Source of the DNA: JBDKJS01 sp039806065
GTDB taxonomy: Bacteria; Bacteroidota; Bacteroidia; AKYH767-A; 2013-40CM-41-45
Direction of reading: 5' to 3'
Length of the DNA stretch: 14,867 bases
Assembly (NCBI GenBank): GCA_039806065.1
Contig: JBDKJS010000100.1
Coordinates: 1-14,867, forward strand
Below are positions 1 through 8,116 of the stretch, piece by piece. The notes beneath the pieces are model-generated. The model was not told the origin of the DNA. It saw only the letters and a program-made list of their open reading frames with translations, and ran no database searches. The translations under genes were made by a program, and so were the position numbers. Positions within the stretch are counted from its first letter, which is position 1; every line of letters begins with the position of its first letter.

Positions 1-1407
1 GGTTACTTCAACTTGAGGAACACCTCTTGGTGCTGGTGGGATACCATCTAAGTGGAATCTGCCGATTGTACGGTTATCTTTTGCCATGCTGCGTTCTCCT
101 TGTAAGATGTGGATCTCTACACTAGGTTGGTTATCGCTGGCAGTACTAAATGTTTCACTCTTTTTGGTGGGAATAGTGGTGTTGGCTTCTATTAGTTTGG
201 TCATCACGCCACCCATTGTTTCGATACCTAGTGATAATGGAGTAACATCAAGCAACAAAACATCTTTCACTTCTCCGGTGAGCACAGCTCCTTGAATGGC
301 AGCACCTACAGCTACTACCTCATCAGGATTTACACCCTTACTTGGCGATTTGCCAAAAAACTTTTGTACAGCCTCTTGAATAGCTGGAATTCTTGTTGAA
401 CCACCTACTAATATGATTTCATCAATATCGCTTGTACTTAGTCCAGCATTTTTAAGTGCACTTTGACAAGGAGCAATGGTGCGTTTAATTAAATCGTCAA
501 CTAACTGTTCAAACTTAGAACGAGACAGTGATCTTACCAAATGTTTTGGAATACCATCAACAGGCATAATGTAGGGTAAGTTTATTTCCGTTTGCGTAGA
601 ACTTGATAATTCGATTTTTGCCTTTTCAGCAGCTTCTTTCAATCTTTGAAGTGCCATTGGATCCTTGCGCAAATCAATGCCTTCATCGTTTTTAAATTCA
701 TCAGCCAACCAGTCTATAATGCGTTGGTCAAAATCGTCACCACCTAGGTGTGTATCGCCATCGGTTGATTTTACTTCGAAAACGCCATCACCTAACTCAA
801 GCACTGACACATCATGGGTACCACCTCCACAATCGAAGACTACTATTTTCATCTCCTTGGTTTTTTTATCTAATCCATAAGCAAGAGCAGCCGCAGTAGG
901 TTCATTGATTATTCTAAGCACTTTCAAACCAGCAACTTCTCCAGCCTCTTTGGTAGCTTGACGTTGGCTGTCATTAAAATAGGCCGGAACGGTAATAACT
1001 GCTTCTGTAACCTCGTTCCCAAGATAATCTTCCGCAGTCTTTTTCATTTTTTGTAGAATAATGGCTGATATTTCTTGCGGGGTATAATTACGATCTTTTA
1101 TTTTAACTCTTGGTGTATTATTATCGCCCTTTACTACTTCATAGGGCACACGGTCCTTCTCCTTACTTATATTATCAAACGACTCGCCCATAAATCTCTT
1201 AATAGAATAAATGGTGTTCCTTGGATTGGTAATACTTTGGCGCTTTGCAGGGTCTCCTACTTTTCTTTCGCCATTGTCTAAAAAAGCTACTATGCTTGGC
1301 GTAGTTCTACGACCTTCACTATTGGCAATTACCACAGGTTCGTTACCTTCCATTACGGCTACACAACTATTGGTTGTTCCTAAGTCAATTCCTATTACTT
1401 TTCTCAT
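1..1407 (-). CDS. dnaK: Molecular chaperone DnaK (Hsp70), C-terminus cut off by window edge
   Basis: DnaK is the cytoplasmic ATP-driven Hsp70 that binds unfolded polypeptides and works with DnaJ and GrpE. Translation from the ATG at 1407 gives 469 codons with no stop before base 1. Visible are the phosphate loop DLGTTNSC (residues 8-15), a second nucleotide-binding loop DCGGGTHD (192-199), the adenosine-site segment ILVGGSTRIP, the interdomain linker VLLLDVTPLSLG, and the start of the substrate-binding beta domain ending near GVPQVEVT. The family is about 600-640 residues, so the helical lid and tail lie outside the window. His at 198, where E. coli has Phe (GGGTFD), is a variant I associate with this phylum. 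The gene is transcribed divergently from the secreted protein at 1578. No TAnnTTTG box precedes it, so a stress-specific promoter is likely (inference). Confidence 0.97.
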   Translation of the reverse strand, partial: MRKVIGIDLGTTNSCVAVMEGNEPVVIANSEGRRTTPSIVAFLDNGERKVGDPAKRQSITNPRNTIYSIKRFMGESFDNISKEKDRVPYEVVKGDNNTPRVKIKDRNYTPQEISAIILQKMKKTAEDYLGNEVTEAVITVPAYFNDSQRQATKEAGEVAGLKVLRIINEPTAAALAYGLDKKTKEMKIVVFDCGGGTHDVSVLELGDGVFEVKSTDGDTHLGGDDFDQRIIDWLADEFKNDEGIDLRKDPMALQRLKEAAEKAKIELSSSTQTEINLPYIMPVDGIPKHLVRSLSRSKFEQLVDDLIKRTIAPCQSALKNAGLSTSDIDEIILVGGSTRIPAIQEAVQKFFGKSPSKGVNPDEVVAVGAAIQGAVLTGEVKDVLLLDVTPLSLGIETMGGVMTKLIEANTTIPTKKSETFSTASDNQPSVEIHILQGERSMAKDNRTIGRFHLDGIPPAPRGVPQVEVT

Positions 1408-1467
1408 TTTTTTAATTGTTTTGATCCAGAAAGTCAAGTTTTATGCCAATCTCTATTTTGTGAAAAA

Positions 1468-1516
1468 ATGGCAGTCTTTCTAATTTTATCATGACAGCGT
1501 TAAAATTATTTGTCAT
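1468..1516 (-). promoter_or_regulatory. Candidate heat-shock regulatory region of dnaK
   Basis: Two repeat relations stand out upstream of dnaK. ATGACA (1491-1496) and TGTCAT (1511-1516) form a perfect 6-bp inverted repeat with a 14-base spacer. Read on the minus strand, TGTCAT (1496-1491) is followed after 17 bases by the near copy TGCCAT (1473-1468), a spacing that resembles paired promoter boxes. No CIRCE element and no standard Bacteroidota -7 box is visible on this side. The motifs are seen directly; a role in dnaK expression is inferred from position only. Confidence 0.35.
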
Positions 1517-1538
1517 TCTAAAAATAAAACTAAATTTG
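1509..1538 (+). promoter_or_regulatory. Bacteroidota-type promoter for the secreted protein gene at 1578
   Basis: TTTG at 1509-1512 and TAAATTTG at 1531-1538 are separated by 18 bases. This fits the Bacteroidota primary sigma consensus (TTTG near -33, TAnnTTTG near -7). Transcription would start around 1543-1546, leaving a leader of about 30 bases before the ATG at 1578. The -33 box overlaps the inverted repeat on the dnaK side, so the two divergent promoters may influence each other. Confidence 0.7.
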
Positions 1539-1577
1539 TCGGCCTTAAACAATATTTAACTAACCCCAAATTATTCG

Positions 1578-3347
1578 ATGAAAAAATTTACTTCTTTTCT
1601 GTCTGCTGTATTAATCAGTAGTTCAGTATTTGCTGGTACTGGCGATGCAAAGCTAAATGGTACCAATGCAAGAACTTTATCAGTTAAAAAAAACAGACTG
1701 GTAAACACTCAATCTGCTGCCCGCAATGGCAACATTGGTGGTAATCATACTGCTGCCGTTATCTTTTCTGAAGACTTCGCTGGTGGAATTCCTGCCGGTT
1801 GGAGCAATGTAGATGTACCTGCTGTAGGTGTGTCATGGGTTTGGACTACCACTGGATCTTTCAACCCTTATCCTTTCGGTGCTCTTGCTACTGCTGGTAC
1901 CTCAGCAGCAAATGGTTATATTAAATTTGATAGCGACTCTGCTGGCGCTTCTGTGGGTGGAGAAAACGGTGTTCTTACTACCACTGCTATCAACTGTACT
2001 GGTTTTGCTACCGTAAAATTGCGTTTCAATGAAATTTTTGTTCAGTTTGCAGCTAGTACTGGTACTTTGCTTGTAAGTAATGATAACACTACTTGGACGG
2101 CCGTGCACTCTGCTGAAACTGGTCTTGCTCAAAATGAATCTACTCCAAATCCTAATGCTGTTGATATTGATATTTCTAGCATTGCAGCAAATCAAGCTAC
2201 TGTTTACCTAAGGTTTGATTATGTAGGTGATTATGATTATTTCTGGATGATCGATGATGTGGAACTTTATGAGCCTTCAGCTAATGATGTAGCTGCTGGT
2301 GGATTTGAAGTGCCTTTCAATTCATGTGCACTTTCTGCAACTGAGCCCGTTATCATGGATATTATCAACGTTGGTACTTCTGCAGTTTCAGGTTTCAGTG
2401 CTTCTTTCACTGCCGATGGTGGTACTCCTGTAGTTGAGGCTGTAAGCAGCACCATCAACCCTGGCGATACACTTTCTTACACTTTCACCGCTACGGCCGA
2501 TTTTTCTGCTGCTGGGGTTCATACGCTTGACGGTGCTGTAATTCTTGCCGGTGATGCTGATACTTCTAACAATACAGCCGTGAGTGCAGTAACTGCATCT
2601 TATGCTCAAATTGATCTTACTTCAGGAGCCTATACGCAAGGCTTTGAACCTACTGACGATTTTAGTGGTTATGCTATAGTGGACAATGATGGCGATGGCG
2701 TAACTTTTGATATTTCTACAACTTATGTTCGTAGTGGTACGCAAACACTTCGTAAGCCTGGTAGTGGTGTAGATGATGATAACTGGTTATTTACCACTTG
2801 CTATGATCTAGCTACTGCTACAAACTATGAGTTAAATTTCTGGTATAAAAATTTCGAATTGCTTAACCCTTGCTCTCTTGAAGTATTTGTTGGCACTGCA
2901 AATGATATTGCTTCTATGACACAAAGCGTAGTAGTTTGTCCGGTACCTGGTGACACCACATACACTAATTCAGTAACCCAATTTACTGTACCTGCTGCAG
3001 GATCTTATTACTTTGGTTTCCATTTTTACAGCACTCAAGGAACTGGTACTAGTTCACTTCGCCTAGATGATATTAGTATTAACATCGCAACTGGCTTAAA
3101 CAATGTAACTTCAAGTTCAGTTAATGTTTATCCTAATCCTTCTAATGGCATTGTAAATTTCAAAGGAATAACTGGTAAAGCCAACGTAGCTGTTTATTCT
3201 ACTATTGGTCAGTTAGTATTTAATCATTCAATTAATGAAATCAACGGTTCTTCAATTGATTTATCTAACTTATCTGAAGGAATTTATAGTATCCAAATTA
3301 CTACTGATGCTGGTGTAGTTACCAAGTCAATAAATATCAAGAAGTAA
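1578..3347 (+). CDS. Secreted type IX (Por) cargo protein with adhesin-like domains
   Basis: This is a 589-residue exported protein. Residues 1-19 form a Sec signal peptide (Lys-Lys, hydrophobic core, cleavage after VFA). Residues about 62-232 read like a choice-of-anchor J / cleaved-adhesin beta-sandwich, opening with FSEDFAGGIPAGW and closing with WMIDDVELYE. Residues about 237-340 resemble a CARDB/Ig-like module (NVGTSAVSGF, NPGDTLSYTF, DTSNN). Residues about 352-505 form a second J-like domain (QGFEPTDDFSGY ... LRLDDISI). The C-terminus (about 515-589) is a type A sorting domain with VYPNPSNG, IGQLVF and LSEGIYSIQI. It is probably carried across the outer membrane by the type IX system and attached to the surface or released. 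It is monocistronic, with its own promoter and terminator. The ligand is unknown and no catalytic motif is visible. Confidence 0.9.
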   Translation: MKKFTSFLSAVLISSSVFAGTGDAKLNGTNARTLSVKKNRLVNTQSAARNGNIGGNHTAAVIFSEDFAGGIPAGWSNVDVPAVGVSWVWTTTGSFNPYPFGALATAGTSAANGYIKFDSDSAGASVGGENGVLTTTAINCTGFATVKLRFNEIFVQFAASTGTLLVSNDNTTWTAVHSAETGLAQNESTPNPNAVDIDISSIAANQATVYLRFDYVGDYDYFWMIDDVELYEPSANDVAAGGFEVPFNSCALSATEPVIMDIINVGTSAVSGFSASFTADGGTPVVEAVSSTINPGDTLSYTFTATADFSAAGVHTLDGAVILAGDADTSNNTAVSAVTASYAQIDLTSGAYTQGFEPTDDFSGYAIVDNDGDGVTFDISTTYVRSGTQTLRKPGSGVDDDNWLFTTCYDLATATNYELNFWYKNFELLNPCSLEVFVGTANDIASMTQSVVVCPVPGDTTYTNSVTQFTVPAAGSYYFGFHFYSTQGTGTSSLRLDDISINIATGLNNVTSSSVNVYPNPSNGIVNFKGITGKANVAVYSTIGQLVFNHSINEINGSSIDLSNLSEGIYSIQITTDAGVVTKSINIKK

Positions 3348-3370
3348 TTTATATTGCTACTTATTAGAAA

Positions 3371-3399
3371 AGCCGCTCTTATTTTGGAGCGGCTTTTTT
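3371..3399 (+). terminator. Rho-independent terminator of the secreted protein gene
   Basis: AGCCGCTC (3371-3378) pairs with GAGCGGCT (3387-3394) around an 8-base loop and is followed by a T run to 3399. It lies 24 bases after the stop codon of the gene ending at 3347. Confidence 0.9.
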
Positions 3400-3417
3400 C
3401 ATTAAAGAAATTTGTAC

Positions 3418-3447
3418 AAAAAAATCGGGGAGCTTCCTCCCCGATTT
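3418..3447 (-). terminator. Rho-independent terminator of the small minus-strand gene
   Basis: AAATCGGGGAG (3422-3432) and CTCCCCGATTT (3437-3447) make a perfect 11-bp stem with a 4-base loop. On the minus strand the stem runs into a T tract (the A run 3418-3424). It sits just past the stop of the gene at 3451-3738, so it terminates that transcript. It is separate from the plus-strand terminator at 3371-3399. Confidence 0.9.
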
Positions 3448-3450
3448 CCA

Positions 3451-3738
3451 TTAAACTTTTTTATTACGCCACGCTTCGCGGTGACTTTCCAAATCAGTCA
3501 AACTGACTTGGTAGCGGGCTAAAACCTCAGCAAGAATTTTTTGAAATGCTATTGAGTCCTTGTCTGCTTGTTCATTTTTTAAAGCATTTAATGCTAAAAA
3601 ACTTCGCTCTTGAAGACTAAGGTTGACCAGCTGGTGGCTTTGGTCTGCAATAAAGGATTCCAAATTCTTGTGAATAGCCTTCCGATCAGCTTCTACAGGA
3701 GGTTTGGTGCCCTTCGAAGCTTTCGATTTTTGATTCAT
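3451..3738 (-). CDS. Small hypothetical protein, function unknown
   Basis: I do not recognise this 95-residue protein. It starts with a polar, lysine-rich stretch (MNQKSKASKGTKPP), followed by what looks like mostly alpha-helix with alternating charged and hydrophobic residues (for example LVNLSLQERSFLALNALK and FQKILAEVLARYQ). There is no signal peptide, membrane segment or cysteine pair, so a cytosolic helical protein is the plain reading. An in-frame ATG at 3774 would add 12 residues (MFLCNVNLSTSL). I prefer 3738 because a possible -7 box (TTTCTTTG, 3771 down to 3764) lies between the two starts, and the lysine-rich start looks natural. A dedicated strong terminator supports its being a real, separately transcribed gene. 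It is divergent from the desaturase gene. Confidence 0.6.
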   Translation of the reverse strand: MNQKSKASKGTKPPVEADRKAIHKNLESFIADQSHQLVNLSLQERSFLALNALKNEQADKDSIAFQKILAEVLARYQVSLTDLESHREAWRNKKV

Positions 3739-3763
3739 AAGACTGGTTGATAAGTTCACGTTA

Positions 3764-3793
3764 CAAAGAAACATGTAATATTTATTACTACAA
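3764..3793 (-). promoter_or_regulatory. Possible promoter of the small hypothetical gene
   Basis: On the minus strand, TTG (3793-3791), a 19-base spacer and TTTCTTTG (3771-3764) resemble the TTG / TAnnTTTG pair with one mismatch (TT for TA). Transcription would begin near 3757, after the upstream ATG at 3774 and before the ATG at 3738. This supports the shorter start. Confidence 0.35.
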
Positions 3794-3826
3794 CAAAACT
3801 GTAAGAAATTTGATAACTTTATTTCA

Positions 3827-3884
3827 CAATCGATTGTTAAAATCGCGCTGTCAGATCAATTTCAACTTTTTTAAAAGTTAATTG
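3827..3884. promoter_or_regulatory. Palindromes in the gap before the desaturase; possible operators
   Basis: Two dyads lie in the 3739-3947 intergenic stretch. CAATCGATTG (3827-3836) is a perfect 10-bp palindrome. AACTTTT (3864-3870) and AAAAGTT (3873-3879) flank a TT centre, with outer CAATT (3858-3862) and AATTG (3880-3884) extending the symmetry across a 2-base offset. Neither has a T run, so they are not terminators. A regulator of the desaturase or of the small divergent gene could bind here; that is inferred from symmetry and position only. Confidence 0.3.
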
Positions 3885-3930
3885 TTGATTTCATGTTGGT
3901 TCACCTCCCCTGTTGCATTGCACAATTGAC

Positions 3931-3938
3931 TATCTTTG
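3931..3938 (+). promoter_or_regulatory. Promoter -7 box of the desaturase gene
   Basis: TATCTTTG is an exact TAnnTTTG match ending 9 bases before the ATG at 3948. A TTG at 3913-3915 gives a 15-base spacer, shorter than usual, so the -33 box is uncertain. If used, the transcript would start only a few bases before the ATG. Confidence 0.55.
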
Positions 3939-3947
3939 TTCACTAAG

Positions 3948-5006
3948 ATGAATACATTCAAATTTAAAGGAAATCAAAGTGATTTTTATATTGAACTCAA
4001 AGCTAAAGTTCAAGAATATTTTAAAAACAATAATAAAACAATCACTGGCAACAGCTACTTGTATTTCAAGGCCATTCTATTGGTGTCAAGTTTTCTTGCT
4101 TGTTATATTTTGTTACTTACTGTTTCCATGCATTGGTCGCTTGCCTTGCTCCTATGTACCCTAGCAGGAATAGCCACAGCTGGAATTGGTTTTAATATCA
4201 TGCACGATGGAAGCCATGGTAGTTTTTCTAAAAATAAGACTTGGAACAAAGCTGCATCGCTCACATTAAATGCCTTGGGCTGCTCCTCTTATTTTTGGAG
4301 CGTAAAACATGTGGTGGTGCATCACACTTACACTAATATTGGTGGGCATGACGATGATATTGAGAACGAACCATTCCTTAGGTTATGTGAAACCCAGGAA
4401 AAGCAAAAAATGCACGCCTTTCAGCAATTTTACTTCGTATTGGTGTACGGCCTGTTATACATAGCTTGGATATTTTACTTGGATTTTGTAAAATACTTTA
4501 GTCGTAAAATTGGTATCAAAGAAAATTTAGAAATATCGGCAAGCCGTCATGTAGGATTTTGGGCTACTAAAATTTTGTACACCTTATTTTTCGTAGTGCT
4601 TCCCATTTATGCTGTTGGAATAGTACCATTTTTGATTGGTTACTCTTGCTATATGTTTGTGGTAGGTGTTTTAATCAGTATTGTCTTTCAGTTAGCACAT
4701 TGTGTTGAGGATATGGCTTTCGATCATAGCGTACCTGAGAACCATACCGATTGGGCAACACACCAAATGAATACCACTTGTAATTTTAGTACCAAAAGTA
4801 AGATTGTAACTTTTTTCACCGGTGGTCTAAATTTTCAAATTGAACACCACCTTTTCCCTAAAATATCGCATGTCCATTATCCTGCACTAAGTAAAATTGT
4901 GAAAGAAGTAAGTGCTAAATACAAAATCAAATATCACGAGCAGCCAACACTATTTGCTGCTGTTAAATCGCATTATAAGTTTCTAAAAATGATGGGCAAC
5001 CAGTAA
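3948..5006 (+). CDS. Membrane fatty acid desaturase (front-end / acyl-lipid type)
   Basis: This is a 352-residue integral membrane di-iron desaturase of the FA_desaturase family (DesA / Delta-6-like group). It should introduce a double bond into fatty acyl chains using oxygen and an external electron donor. The three histidine boxes are intact: HDGSH (86-90), HVVVHH (121-126) and QIEHH (297-301). Gln as the first residue of the third box is typical of front-end desaturases. Hydrophobic segments lie near 41-60, 62-82, 160-180, 207-229 and 230-250. No cytochrome b5 domain is fused, so a separate ferredoxin or b5-type donor is needed. The ATG at 3948 is preferred over an in-frame TTG at 3936, because that TTG is part of the -7 box TATCTTTG. 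uvrA follows after 55 bases and may be read through. Regioselectivity cannot be told from sequence. Confidence 0.9.
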   Translation: MNTFKFKGNQSDFYIELKAKVQEYFKNNNKTITGNSYLYFKAILLVSSFLACYILLLTVSMHWSLALLLCTLAGIATAGIGFNIMHDGSHGSFSKNKTWNKAASLTLNALGCSSYFWSVKHVVVHHTYTNIGGHDDDIENEPFLRLCETQEKQKMHAFQQFYFVLVYGLLYIAWIFYLDFVKYFSRKIGIKENLEISASRHVGFWATKILYTLFFVVLPIYAVGIVPFLIGYSCYMFVVGVLISIVFQLAHCVEDMAFDHSVPENHTDWATHQMNTTCNFSTKSKIVTFFTGGLNFQIEHHLFPKISHVHYPALSKIVKEVSAKYKIKYHEQPTLFAAVKSHYKFLKMMGNQ

Positions 5007-5061
5007 TTTTTTAGTGGTGGTTTTCATAATTTCTTCTTGCTTCTGTTAGTGCCTTTGCCTT

Positions 5062-7953
5062 ATGTTATCTAAATCTAAAACTCCTTTGGCAACTATTGCT
5101 GCCAAAAACGAACCCATCTATATTAAAGGCGCTCGAGTACACAACTTAAAAAATATTGATGTTTCGTTTCCGCGTAACAAATTTATTGTAATCACGGGCC
5201 TTAGTGGTAGCGGAAAATCGAGCTTGGCTTTTGATACCCTCTATGCCGAAGGACAAAGACGTTATGTTGAGAGCTTGAGTAGCTATGCCCGCCAGTTCAT
5301 AGGTAGAATGGATAAACCCGATGTAGATTACATCAAAGGAATTTCACCCGCTGTAGCAATCGAACAAAAAGTCAATACTCGAAATCCTAGATCTACGGTA
5401 GGTACCACTACAGAAATTTATGACTACCTGAAATTATTGTTTGCCAGGATTGGGAAAACTATTTCACCTATTTCTAACACTGAGGTGAAGCGTCATTCTG
5501 TTGATGATGTTGTGGCAGCTATAGTTAATGATCAGTTTAATAAGGCCATTTTACATTGCCCTATCTATTGCACGGCAGAAAATCTGAAGCAACAACTTGA
5601 ATCGCTCTTGCAAAAAGGTTTTCAAAGGATCATGGTGGGTAGTGAAATGGTTAAAATTGAAGAGTTAATAGCCAAGAAATCTGCTCTACTACCTGAAGTA
5701 AAAACTACCAAGAAGGCAAAAGCAAGCATAGTGTCTGAAACGCTATTACCTTATCCAGGCATCACATTAATTATAGATAGATTGACTATTGCCAATGATG
5801 ATGATACTAAATCGCGATTGGCTGATAGCGTTCAAACAGCTTTTAACGAAGCCCTTGGCACTTGTTATGTCACCGCATTTAAGCCTGATGGCCTTACAGA
5901 GGATTTTACATTTAGCAATAGATTTGAGGCTGATGGGCTGAACTTCGAAATTCCCAGTTTGCATCTTTTTAGCTTTAATAATCCTTATGGCGCATGCAAG
6001 GTTTGTGAAGGATTTGGTCATGTAATAGGTATTGATGAAGACCTTGTTATACCAGATAAATCATTAAGTGTATATGAAGGTGCTATTATGCCATGGCGTA
6101 GCGATAAAATGCAAGAATGGAATCATCAATTAATCAAGCATGCATTCAAATTTGACTTTCCCATCCACCGCCCTTTTTACGATCTAACTGCTGAAGAAAA
6201 ACAGTTGCTTTGGGATGGCAATAAGTATTTCAAGGGAATCCACTCTTTTTTTAAAGATGTAGAAGCTCAGGCTTACAAGATACAATATCGCGTTTTGCTA
6301 TCGCGCTACCGAGGTAGAACCATGTGCCCTGATTGTAAAGGCTCACGACTAAGGAAAGATGCCACCTATGTTAAAGTAGGCGGATTATCAATTACTGATA
6401 TCGTTTTTATGCCTGTAAAAAAGGTGCAAGCATTTTTTGATCAACTTCAGTTGAGCGACTATGATGCTACTGTAGGTAAACGAATTTTAATAGAAATAAA
6501 AAATAGGGTTAAATTCCTGATGGACGTAGGCTTGGGTTATTTAACCTTGAATCGTTTGTCAAATACGCTTAGTGGTGGTGAATCGCAACGCATAAATTTA
6601 GCAACCAGCCTTGGTAGTAGTTTGGTGGGCAGCATGTATATATTGGATGAACCCAGCATTGGTCTCCATCCACGCGATACGGAAAGGCTTATCAGTGTCC
6701 TAAAATCACTACGTGATGTTGGCAATACACTCATTGTAGTAGAGCATGATGAAGAAATAATGCAAGCAGCTGATCAAATTATAGATATTGGACCGCTTGC
6801 AGGAATAAATGGTGGGCATTTAGTGGCTCAAGGAACCCTAGCACAGATCCTACAAAATAAAGAAAGCCTCACCGCACGCTACCTTACCGGCATTGAAAAA
6901 ATAGCTATTCCTGGTTATAGAAGAGCATTTGCACAGGCTATTAAAATTGAAGGAGCGCGAGAAAATAACCTAAAAAATGTAAGCGTAAAAATTCCATTGG
7001 GAGTGATCACTTGTGTAACAGGTGTTAGTGGTTCAGGAAAAACATCGCTTATAAAAAAGGTGCTTTATCCAGCGTTGAAAAAAATTCATGGCGGTTATGG
7101 AGAAGCAACCGGCCTGCTTGATAAATTAAGTGGCGATTATAACAACATTACCGCAGTGGAATTTGTGGACCAAAATCCAATTGGAAAATCTAGCAGAAGT
7201 AATCCGGTGACTTATATCAAAGCTTATGATGAGATAAGATCACTCTATGCCGATTTGCCCCTTGCACGTTCTCGAAAATATAAACCCTCTCACTTTAGTT
7301 TCAACATTGAAGGAGGCCGCTGTGAAATGTGCGAAGGCGAGGGTATGGTGACCATAGAAATGCAATTCATGGCCGATATACAAATGGTGTGCGACACTTG
7401 TAAAGGTAGGCGATTTAAAGATGAAATTCTGGACGTGTCTTATAAAGGTAAAACCATCAGCGATCTGTTAGAGGCTACAGTGGATGAGGCAATTGATTTC
7501 TTTTCGGCCCCCATTAAATCTTTTTCGGCCGATGGAAAAATAGTGGCCAAGCTTAAACCTCTTCAAGATGTAGGTCTGGGCTACATCAAACTAGGGCAAA
7601 GTAGCAGTACCTTAAGTGGTGGCGAAGCGCAAAGGATTAAGCTCGCTAGTTTTTTACAAAAGGGAAATGCCCATGATCATACCTTATTTATTTTTGATGA
7701 ACCCACTACCGGACTTCATTTTCATGATATCAATAAGCTATTAAAGTCTTTTGAAGCGCTTATTAATCAGGGCAATACGATTGTAATCATTGAACACAAT
7801 CCTGAAGTGATCAAATGTGCTGATTGGATCATTGACATGGGGCCCGAAGGTGGTGATGAAGGCGGCAATGTGGTGTTTGAAGGGAGACCAGAAGACCTTG
7901 TAAAACTTACCATAAGCCATACTGCTACATACCTAAAGGAAAAGTTGAAGTAA
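5062..7953 (+). CDS. uvrA: Excinuclease ABC subunit A (UvrA)
   Basis: UvrA is the ATPase that finds bulky DNA lesions and loads UvrB in nucleotide excision repair. The 963-residue protein has both ABC modules. The first has Walker A GLSGSGKS (46-53), signature LSGGE (503-507) and Walker B MYILDE (525-530). The second has Walker A GVSGSGKT (654-661), signature LSGGE (851-855) and Walker B LFIFDE (875-880). The C-terminal zinc module is complete: C754, C757, C777, C780. The N-terminal zinc module keeps only C312 and C315; the partner CxxC expected around 285-290 is replaced by FSNRFEADG. I believe this is common in Bacteroidota UvrA. A short lysine-rich insert lies near 203-222. The length is close to the E. 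coli protein (940). It lies 55 bases after the desaturase gene, with no clear promoter of its own. Confidence 0.97.
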   Translation: MLSKSKTPLATIAAKNEPIYIKGARVHNLKNIDVSFPRNKFIVITGLSGSGKSSLAFDTLYAEGQRRYVESLSSYARQFIGRMDKPDVDYIKGISPAVAIEQKVNTRNPRSTVGTTTEIYDYLKLLFARIGKTISPISNTEVKRHSVDDVVAAIVNDQFNKAILHCPIYCTAENLKQQLESLLQKGFQRIMVGSEMVKIEELIAKKSALLPEVKTTKKAKASIVSETLLPYPGITLIIDRLTIANDDDTKSRLADSVQTAFNEALGTCYVTAFKPDGLTEDFTFSNRFEADGLNFEIPSLHLFSFNNPYGACKVCEGFGHVIGIDEDLVIPDKSLSVYEGAIMPWRSDKMQEWNHQLIKHAFKFDFPIHRPFYDLTAEEKQLLWDGNKYFKGIHSFFKDVEAQAYKIQYRVLLSRYRGRTMCPDCKGSRLRKDATYVKVGGLSITDIVFMPVKKVQAFFDQLQLSDYDATVGKRILIEIKNRVKFLMDVGLGYLTLNRLSNTLSGGESQRINLATSLGSSLVGSMYILDEPSIGLHPRDTERLISVLKSLRDVGNTLIVVEHDEEIMQAADQIIDIGPLAGINGGHLVAQGTLAQILQNKESLTARYLTGIEKIAIPGYRRAFAQAIKIEGARENNLKNVSVKIPLGVITCVTGVSGSGKTSLIKKVLYPALKKIHGGYGEATGLLDKLSGDYNNITAVEFVDQNPIGKSSRSNPVTYIKAYDEIRSLYADLPLARSRKYKPSHFSFNIEGGRCEMCEGEGMVTIEMQFMADIQMVCDTCKGRRFKDEILDVSYKGKTISDLLEATVDEAIDFFSAPIKSFSADGKIVAKLKPLQDVGLGYIKLGQSSSTLSGGEAQRIKLASFLQKGNAHDHTLFIFDEPTTGLHFHDINKLLKSFEALINQGNTIVIIEHNPEVIKCADWIIDMGPEGGDEGGNVVFEGRPEDLVKLTISHTATYLKEKLK

Positions 7954-8003
7954 AAATTAAAGAAGCTGATTTACAAAAGCTTGCAAGGGATAAAAAATAG
8001 TTA

Positions 8004-8018
8004 TCAACAAATTGTTGA
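8004..8018. promoter_or_regulatory. Palindrome upstream of the SdpR-like gene; possible operator
   Basis: TCAACAA (8004-8010), a single A, then TTGTTGA (8012-8018) form a perfect 7+7 dyad. It lies about 100 bases before the ATG at 8117, and a weak -7-like TACATTTT follows at 8027-8034. ArsR-family dimers bind AT-rich dyads of this size and SdpR-type proteins often repress their own gene, so autoregulation is a reasonable guess. No T run follows, so it is not the uvrA terminator. Confidence 0.35.
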
Positions 8019-8116
8019 AATGTTTTTACATTTTTAGCCAAAATTATTTTCACAAATCTCAAAATCTTAAATATTCTTATTGTATTATTGCATAACATTT
8101 TTAAAATACATAAACA

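Noticed and set aside
665..1483. Several plus-strand open frames opposite dnaK
   Set aside because: They are shadows of the strongly conserved dnaK reading frame on the minus strand.
7947..8000. Alternative-frame continuation after the uvrA stop reading VKIKEADLQKLARDKK
   Set aside because: UvrA already ends at the expected place after HTATYLKEKLK; the extra frame is short and probably chance, so I do not call a frameshift.
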